Assembly: GCA_025966135.1 (NCBI GenBank)
Contig: JAOPVP010000044.1
Location: forward strand, 1-40,188
Origin: Frankiales bacterium
Lineage (GTDB): Bacteria > Actinomycetota > Actinomycetes > Mycobacteriales > SCTD01
Length of the DNA stretch: 40,188 nucleotides
Direction of reading: 5' to 3'
The notes under the pieces are model-generated. The model was given only the letters and a program-made list of their open reading frames with translations. It had not been told where the DNA came from and did not search any database. Below, piece by piece: positions 8,198 to 17,271 of this stretch. The position numbers and the translations under genes are program-made. The first letter of the stretch is position 1. Every line of letters begins with the position of its first letter.

Positions 8198-9234
8198 GGC
8201 GTGCGCGTCGCGGTCGCCACCGGGCCACCGGGTGTGGCGGAGCCGGAAGGCGTGACGGAGCCCGAAGGCGTGGAGGAGCCGGAAGGTCTCGGAGCGACGG
8301 TCACGCGGGGTGTCGGGCTCGCCGCGGGGACCGGGCCCTGCGGCACCGCTGCCCGGCACGGCGAGGAGGTCGGGCTCGGCCCCGGTCCGTAGGGACGGAA
8401 CGGCACCCGGGGCGCCGTAGGGGTCTTGGTGGTGATGACCCCCACCAGGTCCAGCGAGGAGACGTCCACGAACGGCACGATGGTGGCGGTCCGGCTGATG
8501 GCGTTGGTGTCCGGGGTGATCGAGGTGACCGTCCCGATCGGCACGCCCGGCGCGTAGGTGTCCGAGCCCGTGGTGAGCAGGACGTCGCCCTTGCGCACCA
8601 CCGAGCGGGTGCTGGCCAAGCTGTAGGTCATCGGCTTCGAGCCGTTGCCGGTGGCGAAGCCGACCGACGCCTGCGAGATGAGGGTGCCCCCGACCGTGAA
8701 CTTGGGGTCGGCGAGCAGCAGCACCGTCGCGGTGTGCGGAGTCACGCCGTTGGTGCGGCCCACCAGTCCGGCACCGGTGACGACGGACATGCCGGCCTTG
8801 ATGCCGTCAGCGGAACCGGCGTCGATCGTCGCGGTCCACTCGAACGCACCCGCCGGACCCACCGCGACCACGTGCGCCGGCACCGGGTGGTAGTCGGTGA
8901 ACTTGATGAAGTGCATCAGCTGGTTGAGCTGGTCGACCTGGCACTGCAGCCCCGCCATGGAGGCGATCGTCCCGTTCAGCCGGGCGTTCTCCTGCTGCAG
9001 CTTCTTGTTGTCCGACTGGTAGGAGCCGAGCCGCGGTAGGCCGCTCAGGGCGTTCCCCACGGAGGAAGCCCCGCCGCCCACGACCCCCTCGAGCGGACCG
9101 AAGACGGTGTCGATGCCTCGCCGGAGGGCGGCGAGCGGGCCGTTCTGGGCCGTGTTGTAGTCCAGCGCGGTCAGCGTGAACGCGGTCAGCAGCAGCAGGA
9201 CGAGAGTCAGCCGCAGACGCCGGGAACCCCGCAC
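8194..9234 (-). CDS. mreC: Rod shape-determining protein MreC
   Basis: A 346-residue protein starting at GTG 9234, 12 bases after the mreB stop. An N-terminal transmembrane helix (LRLTLVLLLLTAFTLTALDY) is followed by a coiled-coil stretch (about 72-115, with SDNKKLQQENARLNGTI) and the beta-rich MreC domain (about 120-270, with VVTGAGLVGRTNGV). The last 70 residues are a Pro/Ser/Thr tail encoded in part by an 18-base tandem repeat, giving TPSGSV/TPSGSA units. No clear Shine-Dalgarno precedes the start, so coupling to mreB translation is likely. MreC is the extracytoplasmic scaffold that activates PBP2. Confidence 0.94.
   Translation of the reverse strand: MRGSRRLRLTLVLLLLTAFTLTALDYNTAQNGPLAALRRGIDTVFGPLEGVVGGGASSVGNALSGLPRLGSYQSDNKKLQQENARLNGTIASMAGLQCQVDQLNQLMHFIKFTDYHPVPAHVVAVGPAGAFEWTATIDAGSADGIKAGMSVVTGAGLVGRTNGVTPHTATVLLLADPKFTVGGTLISQASVGFATGNGSKPMTYSLASTRSVVRKGDVLLTTGSDTYAPGVPIGTVTSITPDTNAISRTATIVPFVDVSSLDLVGVITTKTPTAPRVPFRPYGPGPSPTSSPCRAAVPQGPVPAASPTPRVTVAPRPSGSSTPSGSVTPSGSATPGGPVATATRTP
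8239..8292. repeat. 18-base tandem repeat in the mreC 3' end
   Basis: Three adjacent units starting GGAGCC(G/C)GAAGG on the plus strand at 8239, 8257 and 8275, the third diverged at its end. They encode the (TPSGS) repeats of the MreC tail on the minus strand and could vary in copy number between strains. Confidence 0.7.
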
Positions 9235-9246
9235 AGGGGGGCGCGG

Positions 9247-10287
9247 CTAGTGGCGCGGCTCGGAGATGAGGACCTGGTGCAGGGCCTCGAACTCCTCGAC
9301 GCACTTACCCGATCCGATGGCGACCGAGTGGAGCGGGTTATCGGTGATGTGGACCGGCATGCCGGTCTCGTGCTTGAGCCGCTCGTCCAGACCGCGGAGC
9401 AGCGCACCGCCACCGGTGAGGACGATGCCACGGTCCATGACGTCGCCGGAGAGCTCCGGCGGGCACTTGTCCAGGGTGTTCTTGACGGCGTCGACAATGG
9501 CGTTGACGGGCTCCTCGATGGCCTTCCGGATCTCCTCGGCGGAGACGACGATGGTCTTCGGCAGGCCGGAGACCAGGTCGCGGCCACGAATCTCGGCGTG
9601 CGGCTCGTCGGGCATCGGGAAGGCCGACCCGATGGCCATCTTGATCTCCTCGGCGGTGCGCTCGCCGAGCATCAGCGAGTACTCCTTCTTCACGTAGCTG
9701 ATGATCGAGCTGTCGAGCTCGTCACCACCGACGCGGATGCTCTGGCTGGTCACGATGCCGCCGAGCGAGATGACGGCGACCTCGGTGGTGCCACCGCCGA
9801 TGTCGACGATCATGTTGCCCGTCGGCTCGTGAACCGGCAGGCCGGCACCGATCGCGGCGGCCATCGGCTCCTCGATGATGAACACCTTGCGCGCACCCGC
9901 CTGGTAGCCGGCGTCCTTCACGGCGCGCTGCTCGACACCGGTGATGCCCGAAGGCACGCAGATGACGATGCGGGGCTTGGCGAAGTGGCGGCGCTTGTGC
10001 ACCTTCTGGATGAAGTACCTGAGCATCCGCTCGGTGGTGTCGAAGTCGGCGATGACGCCGTCCTTCAGCGGGCGGATGGCCACGATGTTGCCCGGGGTGC
10101 GGCCGATCATCCGCTTGGCCTCAGTGCCCACGGCAAGGATGCCCGTAGTGTTCGTGTTGATGGCCACGACGCTCGGTTCGTTGAGGACGACGCCGCGTCC
10201 GCGCACATAGACCAGCGTGTTGGCGGTACCGAGGTCGACGGCCATGTCACGGCCGAGGAACGACAGGTTGTTGGCGTTCTTCGCCAT
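9247..10287 (-). CDS. mreB: Rod shape-determining protein MreB (bacterial actin)
   Basis: A 346-residue actin-fold ATPase. Phosphate-binding motifs are [10 protein letters not shown] (18-27) and DIGGGTTEV (162-170); [14 protein letters not shown] is the adenosine motif near the C-terminus. The membrane-binding N-terminus starts [16 protein letters not shown]. It heads the operon mreB-mreC-mreD-mrdA-rodA on the minus strand and organises cell-wall synthesis along the membrane (rod elongation, or the spore wall in sporulating actinobacteria). The start is ATG 10287, with AAGGG about 12 bases upstream. A separate promoter in the 272-base upstream gap is likely. Confidence 0.97.
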   Translation of the reverse strand: MAKNANNLSFLGRDMAVDLGTANTLVYVRGRGVVLNEPSVVAINTNTTGILAVGTEAKRMIGRTPGNIVAIRPLKDGVIADFDTTERMLRYFIQKVHKRRHFAKPRIVICVPSGITGVEQRAVKDAGYQAGARKVFIIEEPMAAAIGAGLPVHEPTGNMIVDIGGGTTEVAVISLGGIVTSQSIRVGGDELDSSIISYVKKEYSLMLGERTAEEIKMAIGSAFPMPDEPHAEIRGRDLVSGLPKTIVVSAEEIRKAIEEPVNAIVDAVKNTLDKCPPELSGDVMDRGIVLTGGGALLRGLDERLKHETGMPVHITDNPLHSVAIGSGKCVEEFEALHQVLISEPRH

Positions 10288-10559
10288 TAGCAGGGAGAGC
10301 CCTTCACCATCGGAGATCGTTGCCGCATCGACGCAGGGAACCGGGTCGGCGGGTACGGCGGAGGACCCACTGTAACCGGGATGGGGCGTTCAGCCGAAAC
10401 GTCACATCAGGCTGAAGTCGAGGTCGAGGTCGAGTTTCCCGCGTGGCTGAGCACGCAAACCACCATTTCAGCGCGCGCTGTGAGCCGCACCACCGGCCGC
10501 CGCTCAGGCTCGGTTCATGGACGGGCGGCGCCGGTGTAGGCGCAGCTGCCTGGGAGCGA
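10288..10559. other. mreB upstream region
   Basis: A 272-base gap between ndk and mreB with no credible ORF. It should hold the mre operon promoter: TACAGT on the minus strand at 10369-10374 is a possible -10, placing the start about 75-80 bases before mreB. A short tandem of GTCGAG (three units, 10415-10434) is also present. I see no strong terminator after ndk. Confidence 0.4.
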
Positions 10560-10970
10560 CTAGAGGGCTGGGAAGAACAGCGCGATCTCCCTGGCCGCTG
10601 ACTCGGTGGAGTCTGAGCCGTGCACGAGGTTCTGACCGATCTCGAGGGCGTAGTCGCCGCGGATCGAGCCCGGGGTGGCCTCCACCGGGTTGGTGACACC
10701 CATCAGGCGCCGCGTGCCGGCGACCGCGTTCGGGCCCTCGACGACGAGCGCGACGAGCGGACCGCCGACGATGAAGTCCACCAGCTCGCCGAAGAACGGC
10801 CGGGCGCTGTGCTCGGCGTAGTGCGCCTGCGCCGTCTCACGGTCCAGGTTGCGGAGCTCCAGGGCGACCAGCGTGAGCCCCTTCTGCTCGAGCCGGCTGA
10901 TGACCTCGCCGGCGAGGCCACGACGGACGCCGTCGGGCTTGACGAGGACGAGGGTGCGCTCGGTGCTCAC
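10560..10970 (-). CDS. ndk: Nucleoside-diphosphate kinase
   Basis: A 136-residue enzyme of normal family length that balances cytoplasmic nucleoside triphosphates through a phosphohistidine intermediate. The catalytic His is His117 in NLVHGSDS; the N-terminal [14 protein letters not shown] and [11 protein letters not shown] segments are family signatures. The start is GTG 10970, with AGGAG nine bases upstream. A TAGCCT box (minus sense) at 11026-11031 could be its own -10. It follows folC after 124 bases, a gap too small for the DUF4233-type gene often found between folC and ndk in actinobacteria. Confidence 0.97.
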   Translation of the reverse strand: MSTERTLVLVKPDGVRRGLAGEVISRLEQKGLTLVALELRNLDRETAQAHYAEHSARPFFGELVDFIVGGPLVALVVEGPNAVAGTRRLMGVTNPVEATPGSIRGDYALEIGQNLVHGSDSTESAAREIALFFPAL

Positions 10971-11025
10971 TGCTGGATGCTCCTGGGGTCAGGGCCAGGG
11001 CCACGTGCCCCGGGGATCGCGGGCC

Positions 11026-11031
11026 AGGCTA
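11026..11031 (-). promoter_or_regulatory. Candidate -10 box (TAGCCT) upstream of ndk
   Basis: TAGCCT on the minus strand in the folC-ndk gap. A start about seven bases downstream would give a leader of roughly 50 bases before the ndk GTG. No clear -35 is seen. Confidence 0.35.
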
Positions 11032-11094
11032 CCGGCCCGGATTCGCCGGTGCCCGTTCCGGGATCAAGACAAGAGCTCGGACCGGGTACGACGG

Positions 11095-12417
11095 TCAGCG
11101 GGCCTTGAGCAGGGTGCGGGCCTCGCCCGCGGTGACGACCGAGCCGGTGACCAGGACTCCCACGCCGCCGTACTCCGCCTCGGCATCGGCCAGGGCGATC
11201 GCGGTGTCGAGCGCGTCGTCGAGCCGGTCCTCCACCGCGACCCGGTCCTCACCGAAGATCTCCTCAGCGATCACCCGGAGCTCCTCGACCGGCAGCCGCC
11301 GCGGCGAGCTGTTCTCGGTGACCACGATCGAGGAGACGGCCGGCTCGAGGACCTCGAGCATGGTGCGGGCGTCCTTGTCGCTCAGGCAAGCCACCACGGC
11401 CACCAGATGCGTGAACGCGAAGGCATCCCCGAGCGCGGCAACCGTCGCAGCCATCCCGTGCGGGTTGTGGGCGGCGTCGACGAGAACTGTCGGCGAGGTG
11501 CGGACGACCTCCAGGCGGCCCGGCGAGCTGACGTCGGCGAAGCCCTGCCGGACGGCGTCCGGGTCCAGCGACCCCTCGCCCCCGCCCAGGAACGCCTCCA
11601 CCGCGGCCAACGCTGCCGCGGCGTTGCTCGCCTGGTAGGGGCCGTGCAACGGCAGGAAGATGTCCTCGTACCGGCCGGCAAGGCCTTGGAGGGTGAGGAC
11701 CTGCCCGCCCACCGCCGTACGACGGTCGATGACCCCGAACTCCAGGCCCTCGCGCGCGACGGTGGCACCGACCTCGGCGCAGCGGCGCAGCAGCACCTCG
11801 GCGGCTTCCGGCGGCTGCGCGGCCAGGACCACGGTCGCGCCGGGGTGGATGATCCCGGCCTTCTCGCCGGCCACCTCGGCCAGCGTGGTGCCGAGCAGCG
11901 GGACGTGGTCGAGGCCGATCGGCAGCACGACGGCGGTGCCGGCCTCGACGACGTTGGTGGCGTCCCACAGCCCACCCAGACCGACCTCGAGGACAGCGAG
12001 GTCGACCGGGGCGTCGGCGAACGCCGCGAAGGCCATCCCGGTCAGCACCTCGAAGAAGGTCATGGGGACCGGCGAGCGGGAGTCGACCAGCTCGACGTAC
12101 GGCATGACCTCGTCGAAGACCTCGGTGAAACGCTCGTCACTCAACGGGTCGCCGTCGATGGAGATCCGCTCGGTGACGGTGTCCAGGTGCGGGCTGGTGT
12201 AACGGCCCGGGCGCAGGCCGAAGCCGCGCACGAGGGCGTCCACCATCCGGGCGGTCGAGGTCTTGCCGTTGGTGCCGGTGAGGTGGATCGACGGGTAGGA
12301 CCGCTGCGGTGAGCCCATCAGGTCCATCAGCAACCTGATCCGGTCGAGGTCGGGGACCATCTTGTCCTCGCTCGGGTGGCGGCCCGCGAGGGCCGCCGTC
12401 ACGCGGTCGAGGCTCAC
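11095..12417 (-). CDS. folC: Bifunctional folylpolyglutamate / dihydrofolate synthase
   Basis: A 440-residue Mur-ligase-family enzyme that adds glutamate to dihydropteroate and tetrahydrofolate. The start is GTG 12417 (VSLDRVTAAL), overlapping the valS stop (GTGA); the longer open frame upstream is out-of-frame valS. The ATP-binding loop GTNGKTS is at 48-54. Other family segments are YTSPHLDTVTERI, LEVGLGGLWDATNV, HGPYQASNAAAALAA and VDAAHNPHG. It is translationally coupled to valS, the common actinobacterial order. Confidence 0.96.
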   Translation of the reverse strand: MSLDRVTAALAGRHPSEDKMVPDLDRIRLLMDLMGSPQRSYPSIHLTGTNGKTSTARMVDALVRGFGLRPGRYTSPHLDTVTERISIDGDPLSDERFTEVFDEVMPYVELVDSRSPVPMTFFEVLTGMAFAAFADAPVDLAVLEVGLGGLWDATNVVEAGTAVVLPIGLDHVPLLGTTLAEVAGEKAGIIHPGATVVLAAQPPEAAEVLLRRCAEVGATVAREGLEFGVIDRRTAVGGQVLTLQGLAGRYEDIFLPLHGPYQASNAAAALAAVEAFLGGGEGSLDPDAVRQGFADVSSPGRLEVVRTSPTVLVDAAHNPHGMAATVAALGDAFAFTHLVAVVACLSDKDARTMLEVLEPAVSSIVVTENSSPRRLPVEELRVIAEEIFGEDRVAVEDRLDDALDTAIALADAEAEYGGVGVLVTGSVVTAGEARTLLKAR

Positions 12418-14921
12418 GCCTCGCCCAGCGTGGCGTCGACCGACGACTCGGCAGCCTCCTCGAGCACCAGGTCGGTCACCACCCCGGCGTTGACGAGGTC
12501 GGCCTGCGCCTGGCGCACCAGGGCGAGCCGCTCGGCGGTGTCGCGTACGACCAGCGTCTGCACCGGGGTGCGCATCGAGGTCTTGGCGTTGCTCTTGGTC
12601 TTGCGGACCTGCGCCAGAACCTCTCCCGCGATGGTGAGGACCGCCGGGTCGCCGCCCGTCGGCCGCGCGACCGGCCATGTCGCCCGGTGGACCGAGCCCT
12701 CCTGCCACCACGACCAGACCTCCTCGGTCACGAACGGCAGGACGGGAGCGAACAGGCGCAACAGCGTGTCGAGCGCCGTCCGCAGCGCCCGGCCGGCTGA
12801 CTCTGCGGTCGGACCCTCGCCGTACGCGCGGCCCTTCACGAGCTCGATGTAGTCGTCGCAGAAGGTCCAGAAGAAGGACTCAGCCCGTTCGAGCGCCCGG
12901 GCGTAGTCGTACCCCTCGAAGGCCTCGGTCGTCGAGGTGACCACGTCGGCCAAGGCCTGCAGCATCGCCAGGTCGACGGCCTCGGTGACCTCACCAGGAC
13001 CGGCCTCCGGGAAGGTCAGGACGAACTTGGAGGCGTTGAGCAGCTTCATGGCCAGCCGCCGCCCGACCTTCATCTGGCCGAAGTCGACGGCGGTGTCAGT
13101 GCCGGGACGCCCGGAGCACGCCCAGTAGCGGATCGCGTCGGAGCCGTACTCCTCGAGCAGCGGCAGCGGGGTGACGACGTTGCCCTTGGACTTGCTCATC
13201 TTCTTGCGGTCAGGGTCGAGGACCCAGCCGTTGATGGTGGTGTCGCGCCACGGCAGGCAGCCGTGCTCGAGGTGCGAGCGCACCACGGTGGCGAACAGCC
13301 AGGTACGGATGATCTCCGGGCCCTGCGGGCGCAGGTCCATCGGGAAGACCCGGTCGAACAGGTCCGGGTCGTCCTCCCAGCGTCCAGCGATCTGCGGGGT
13401 CAGGCTCGACGTGGCCCAGGTGTCCATCACGTCGGCGTCACCGATGAAGCCGCCTGGCACGCCCCGCTGGTCCTCGCTGAAGCCGGGCGGGGTGTCGCTC
13501 GACGGGTCGATCGGGAGCGACCCCTCCTCGGGCACGATCGGGTCGTCGTAGACCGGCTCGCCGGCGCTGCCGAGGCGGTACCAGAGCGGGATCGGCACGC
13601 CGAAGAACCGCTGCCGGCTGATGAGCCAGTCACCGTTGAGGCCGCTCACCCAGTTCTCGTAGCGGGCCTGCATGTGCGCCGGGTGCCAGGCCAGCTCCTT
13701 GCCGCGCTTGAGCAGCTCCTCGCGCGGACCCGAGTCGCGGCCGCCGTTGCGGATGTACCACTGCCGGCTGGTGACCACCTCGAGCGGGCGGTCGCCCTTC
13801 TCGAAGAACTTCACGGGATGGGTGATGGCCTTGGGCTCCCCGACGAGGTCGCCGCTCTCGGCGAGCAGCTCGACGACCCGCTTCTGCGCCTGCTTGACCG
13901 TCTTCCCCACCAGCTCGCTGTACGGCGCCTCGGCTACGCCGTCCGGCGCCGTCGGCAGGAGCCGCCCGTCCCGGCCGATGATGCTGCGGACGGGCAGGTC
14001 GAGCTCGCGCCACCACACCACGTCGGTCGTGTCACCGAAGGTGCAGATCATCGCGATGCCGGAGCCCTTCCCGGGGTCGGCCAGCTCGTGGGCGCGGACG
14101 GGCACCTCGACACCGAACAGGGGGGTCGTCACCGTCGTACCGAACAGGGGTTGGTAGCGCTCGTCGTCGGGGTGCGCGACCAAGGCGACGCAGGCGGGTA
14201 GCAGCTCCGGGCGGGTGGTCTCGATGAACACCTGCTCGCCGTCGGGCCGGTGGAACGCGATCCGGTAGTAGGCGCCGGGCAGCTCGCGGTCCTCGAGCTC
14301 GGCTTGGGCCACGGCGGTGCGGAAGTCGACGTCCCACAGGGTCGGTGCCTCCTGCGCGTAGGCCTCGCCGCGCGCGAGGTTGCGCAGGAACGCGCGTTGG
14401 GAGGCGCGCTGCGACTCCGGCCCGATGGTGGTGTAGGTCTGCGCCCAGTCGACGGACAGGCCGAGGGTGCGCCAGAGGGCCTCGAACGCCTTCTCGTCCT
14501 CCACGGTCAGGCGCAGGCAGAGCTCGACGAAGTTGCGGCGGCTGATGCTCACCGGGTCCTTGGGCACGTCCGCCGGCGGCTCGTACGACGGGTCGTAGGG
14601 CAGCGAGGGGTCGCACCGGACCCCGTAGTAGTTCTGGACCCGGCGCTCGGTCGGCAGGCCGTTGTCGTCCCAGCCCATCGGGTAGAAGAGCACCTTGCCG
14701 AGCATCCGCTGGTACCTGGCGATGCTGTCGGTCTGGGCGTAGCCGAACACCGAGCCCATGTGCAGCGAGCCGCTGACGGTCGGCGGCGGGGTGTCGATCG
14801 CGTAGACCTCAGCCCGGTCGGCGGTGCGGTCGAAGGCATAGGTCTGCTGCTCGGCCCAGACGCCGTCCCACTTCTGCTCGAGGCCGTCGAGGGTGGGGCG
14901 ATCAGGCATGGAGGCGGTCAC
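12414..14921 (-). CDS. valS: Valine--tRNA ligase
   Basis: An 835-residue class I synthetase that charges tRNA-Val. The HIGH-type motif is HMGS (54-57) inside PPPTVSGSLHMGS, and KMSKS is at 574-578. The editing domain lies between (about 210-370), with TRPELLPACVALVAHPDD. The PPPTVSG form and the lack of the C-terminal coiled-coil arm found in E. coli-type ValRS suggest the archaeal-like ValRS type. The GTG start at 14921 follows a TAGACT box by seven bases, consistent with a leaderless mRNA; an in-frame ATG at 14909 is the alternative. It is divergent from the thioesterase gene and coupled to folC downstream. Confidence 0.96.
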   Translation of the reverse strand: MTASMPDRPTLDGLEQKWDGVWAEQQTYAFDRTADRAEVYAIDTPPPTVSGSLHMGSVFGYAQTDSIARYQRMLGKVLFYPMGWDDNGLPTERRVQNYYGVRCDPSLPYDPSYEPPADVPKDPVSISRRNFVELCLRLTVEDEKAFEALWRTLGLSVDWAQTYTTIGPESQRASQRAFLRNLARGEAYAQEAPTLWDVDFRTAVAQAELEDRELPGAYYRIAFHRPDGEQVFIETTRPELLPACVALVAHPDDERYQPLFGTTVTTPLFGVEVPVRAHELADPGKGSGIAMICTFGDTTDVVWWRELDLPVRSIIGRDGRLLPTAPDGVAEAPYSELVGKTVKQAQKRVVELLAESGDLVGEPKAITHPVKFFEKGDRPLEVVTSRQWYIRNGGRDSGPREELLKRGKELAWHPAHMQARYENWVSGLNGDWLISRQRFFGVPIPLWYRLGSAGEPVYDDPIVPEEGSLPIDPSSDTPPGFSEDQRGVPGGFIGDADVMDTWATSSLTPQIAGRWEDDPDLFDRVFPMDLRPQGPEIIRTWLFATVVRSHLEHGCLPWRDTTINGWVLDPDRKKMSKSKGNVVTPLPLLEEYGSDAIRYWACSGRPGTDTAVDFGQMKVGRRLAMKLLNASKFVLTFPEAGPGEVTEAVDLAMLQALADVVTSTTEAFEGYDYARALERAESFFWTFCDDYIELVKGRAYGEGPTAESAGRALRTALDTLLRLFAPVLPFVTEEVWSWWQEGSVHRATWPVARPTGGDPAVLTIAGEVLAQVRKTKSNAKTSMRTPVQTLVVRDTAERLALVRQAQADLVNAGVVTDLVLEEAAESSVDATLGEA

Positions 14922-14928
14922 CCTCGTC

Positions 14929-14934
14929 AGTCTA
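14929..14934 (-). promoter_or_regulatory. Candidate -10 box (TAGACT) for valS
   Basis: TAGACT on the minus strand, seven bases before the GTG at 14921. It is paired head-to-head with the thioesterase box at 14959-14964, so the two promoters share about 50 bases. Confidence 0.45.
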
Positions 14935-14958
14935 GGGAGGGACGCGAGCGGCTATCCC

Positions 14959-14964
14959 TAGGCT
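14959..14964 (+). promoter_or_regulatory. Candidate -10 box (TAGGCT) for the thioesterase gene
   Basis: TAGGCT followed by six bases (GCTCGC) and the GTG start at 14971. The spacing predicts transcription starting at the first base of the start codon. No Shine-Dalgarno is present. Confidence 0.5.
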
Positions 14965-14970
14965 GCTCGC

Positions 14971-15711
14971 GTGGAGATCACCCTGGACGACCGCTGGTCG
15001 ATCGGTGGCAAGCCGCATGGCGGCTACCTGCTTCGGCAGGCCGTGGCACCGCTGCTCACCCAAGCGCATCCGCACCCCCTTGCGGTGAGCGCGCACTTCC
15101 TGCGCTCCCCCGATCCGGGGCCTGCCAGCGTGGAGGTCGAGACGCTCCGCGAGGGACGACGGGTCAGCCAGCACCGCAGCCGGCTGGTCCAAGGTCAGAC
15201 CTGCGTCGAGGCCCTGGTCACGACGGGGGTGCTCGAGCCCTGCTCCGACCCGTTCTGGTCCGCGACCGAGTCGCCCGTGCTGCCGCCGCTCGAGCAGTGC
15301 CCGCGGGCGCCTGCCGAGCCGGTCCCCGGCTTCCGGATCGGTCACCTCGACTTCGTGGACATGCGGCCGGACCCGGGCACCGTCGGTTTCGCGTCGGGAC
15401 GGCCGACCACGCCCGGACGGATCACGGCCTGGCTGCAGATGAACGAGGGCGGCAGCTCAGCGCTCGACCTGCTCGTCCTCGCCGACGCGCTGCCGCCGGT
15501 CACCTTCGACCTGGGGCTGCCCGGCTGGGTACCCACCGTGGAGCTCACCGTGCTGGTCCGCGCCGTGCCCGCGCCGGGGTGGCTGGTGGCCGAGCAGAGC
15601 GCCCGGCTGCTGCAGGACGGCTGGCTCGACGAGGACTGCCAGATCTGGGACTCCCAGGGCCGCCTGGTCTGCCAGGCACGCCAGCTCGCCGGCTATCGGC
15701 TCCCCGCGTAG
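14971..15711 (+). CDS. Thioesterase family protein (acyl-CoA thioesterase, TesB/4HBT_3-like)
   Basis: A 246-residue protein with a double-hotdog layout. The N-terminal segment WSIGGKPHGGYLLRQAVAPL matches the first helix of the TesB-like family, followed by PHPLAVSAHFLRSPDPGPAS. The second half has GRITAWLQMNEGG, ALDLLVLADALPP and a final CQIWDSQGRLVCQARQLAGY, typical of these proteins. It probably hydrolyses acyl-CoA thioesters in the cytoplasm; chain length cannot be predicted. It is a single gene, divergent from valS by 49 bases, with repeat copy C just after its stop. The GTG start has no Shine-Dalgarno. Confidence 0.88.
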   Translation: MEITLDDRWSIGGKPHGGYLLRQAVAPLLTQAHPHPLAVSAHFLRSPDPGPASVEVETLREGRRVSQHRSRLVQGQTCVEALVTTGVLEPCSDPFWSATESPVLPPLEQCPRAPAEPVPGFRIGHLDFVDMRPDPGTVGFASGRPTTPGRITAWLQMNEGGSSALDLLVLADALPPVTFDLGLPGWVPTVELTVLVRAVPAPGWLVAEQSARLLQDGWLDEDCQIWDSQGRLVCQARQLAGYRLPA

Positions 15712-15726
15712 CTAGCCGCCCGACGC

Positions 15727-15788
15727 GATCTTCTCAGTGCCGCCCTTGGTGCGCTGACACGCCGGCGGGTCGTGCCCACAAGTCGGCG
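15727..15788 (+). repeat. Dispersed 60-base repeat, copy C
   Basis: GATCTTCTCAGTGCCGCC, then GACACGCCGGCGGGTCGT and a GTCGGCGG end, in the same orientation as copies A and B. It lies between the convergent thioesterase and clpX genes and could act as a hairpin terminator, but no AbiEi-like gene is nearby. Confidence 0.7.
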
Positions 15789-15827
15789 GGCCGCCGATCC
15801 GATGGTGGGCGCCCTGTTCGCCGGGCG

Positions 15828-17105
15828 TCAGGCGGACTTCTCGCGGCGCTCCCGGCGGGCGGGGGTGGAAGCGTCGCGCGGGACCAGCGTCGGCAGGGTG
15901 TGCTCGAGCACCACCTCGCGGGTGACGACGCACTTGGCGATGTCGCCCTGGCTGGGGATGTCGTACATGACCGAGAGCAGGACCTCTTCGAGGATCGCGC
16001 GCAGGCCGCGGGCACCGGTGCCGCGCTTGATGGCCTGGTCGGCGACCGCCTCGAGCGCGTCCTCAGTGAACTCGAGGTCGACGCCGTCGAGCTCGAACAG
16101 CCGGGCGTACTGCTTGACGAGGGCGTTCTTGGGCTCGGTGAGGATCCGGATGAGCGCCTCGCGGTCGAGGTTGTTGACGCTCGTCAGAACAGGCAGTCGG
16201 CCGATGAACTCCGGGATCATCCCGTACTTGAGGAGGTCCTCCGGCATCGCGTCGCCGAAGACGTTGCCGGCATCGACCTCGTGCTTGGAGTGCAGGACGG
16301 CACCGAAACCGACCGCCTTCTTGCCGATCCGCTGCTCGATGACCTTGTCGAGCCCCGCGAACGCGCCACCCACGATGAACAGCACGTTGGTGGTGTCGAT
16401 CTGGATGAACTCCTGGTGCGGGTGCTTGCGGCCGCCCTGCGGCGGGACGGATGCGGTGGTGCCCTCGAGGATCTTCAGCAGCGCCTGCTGGACGCCCTCG
16501 CCACTCACGTCGCGCGTGATGGACGGGTTCTCCGACTTGCGGGCGATCTTGTCGACCTCGTCGATGTAGATGATTCCGGTCTCGGCCTTCTTGACGTCGT
16601 AGTCAGCGGCCTGGATGAGCTTGAGCAGGATGTTCTCGACGTCCTCACCGACGTAGCCAGCCTCGGTCAGCGCGGTCGCATCGGCGATGGCGAAAGGGAC
16701 GTTGAGCATCTTGGCGAGCGTCTGCGCGAGCAGCGTCTTGCCGCAACCGGTGGGGCCGAGCAGCAAGATGTTGGACTTCTGGAGCTCGACGGGGTCCTTG
16801 TCGTTGCTGCCGGCCTGGATCCGCTTGTAGTGGTTGTAGACCGCTACCGCCAGGGTGCGCTTGGCCGTCTCCTGGCCGATGACGTAGCCGTCCAGGAAGT
16901 CGTAGATCTCCTTGGGCTTCGGCAGCTCGTCGAACTTGAGCTCGGAGCTCTCGCTGAGCTCCTCCTCGATGATCTCGTTGCAGAGGTCGATGCACTCGTC
17001 GCAGATGTACACGCCAGGGCCCGCGATCAGCTTCTTGACCTGCTTCTGCGACTTGCCGCAGAAGGAGCACTTCAGCAGGTCGCCGCCGTCACCGATGCGT
17101 GCCAC
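15828..17105 (-). CDS. clpX: ATP-dependent Clp protease ATP-binding subunit ClpX
   Basis: A 425-residue AAA+ unfoldase that feeds substrates to ClpP. The N-terminal C4 zinc domain has Cys13, Cys16, Cys35 and Cys38 (CSFC, CDEC). Walker A is GPTGCGKT (117-124) and Walker B is IIYIDE (178-183). The ClpP-docking loop reads VGFG instead of the usual IGF. I chose the GTG at 17105 ([13 protein letters not shown]) because it matches the actinobacterial family start and has GAGG five bases upstream; GTG 17129 would add eight residues. It is encoded downstream of clpP2 across a hairpin, so it probably has its own promoter. Confidence 0.96.
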   Translation of the reverse strand: MARIGDGGDLLKCSFCGKSQKQVKKLIAGPGVYICDECIDLCNEIIEEELSESSELKFDELPKPKEIYDFLDGYVIGQETAKRTLAVAVYNHYKRIQAGSNDKDPVELQKSNILLLGPTGCGKTLLAQTLAKMLNVPFAIADATALTEAGYVGEDVENILLKLIQAADYDVKKAETGIIYIDEVDKIARKSENPSITRDVSGEGVQQALLKILEGTTASVPPQGGRKHPHQEFIQIDTTNVLFIVGGAFAGLDKVIEQRIGKKAVGFGAVLHSKHEVDAGNVFGDAMPEDLLKYGMIPEFIGRLPVLTSVNNLDREALIRILTEPKNALVKQYARLFELDGVDLEFTEDALEAVADQAIKRGTGARGLRAILEEVLLSVMYDIPSQGDIAKCVVTREVVLEHTLPTLVPRDASTPARRERREKSA

Positions 17106-17157
17106 CGCTACCTCGTCCCTCGTCGTCACAGTGCCTGCTGAGTGTCAGCGTGCCCTG

Positions 17158-17180
17158 CATGCCAGCGTGTGCTGGGCATG
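17158..17180. promoter_or_regulatory. Inverted repeat upstream of clpX
   Basis: CATGCCAGC, spacer GTGT, then GCTGGGCATG: nine-base arms with one bulged base. It lies 52 bases before the chosen clpX start and may be an operator or a leader hairpin. No regulator can be named. Confidence 0.35.
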
Positions 17181-17234
17181 AATCGCTCCCGACGGTACCG
17201 CCTAGGAGCGCTCTTCCGTACTGCTATCGGCCGA

Positions 17235-17264
17235 CTCGCCGCCCCTCCAAGGAGGGACGGCGAG
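17235..17264 (-). terminator. Hairpin terminator after clpP2
   Basis: Arms 17235-17248 and 17251-17264 pair over 14 positions with one mismatch (CTCGCCG then CCCTCC). It begins seven bases after the clpP2 stop. There is no T-tract, as is common in high-GC actinobacteria. Confidence 0.6.
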
Positions 17265-17271
17265 GCGGTAT

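Noticed and set aside
10971..11094. A DUF4233-type gene between folC and ndk
   Set aside because: The gap is only 124 bases and holds no suitable frame; the gene is simply absent here.
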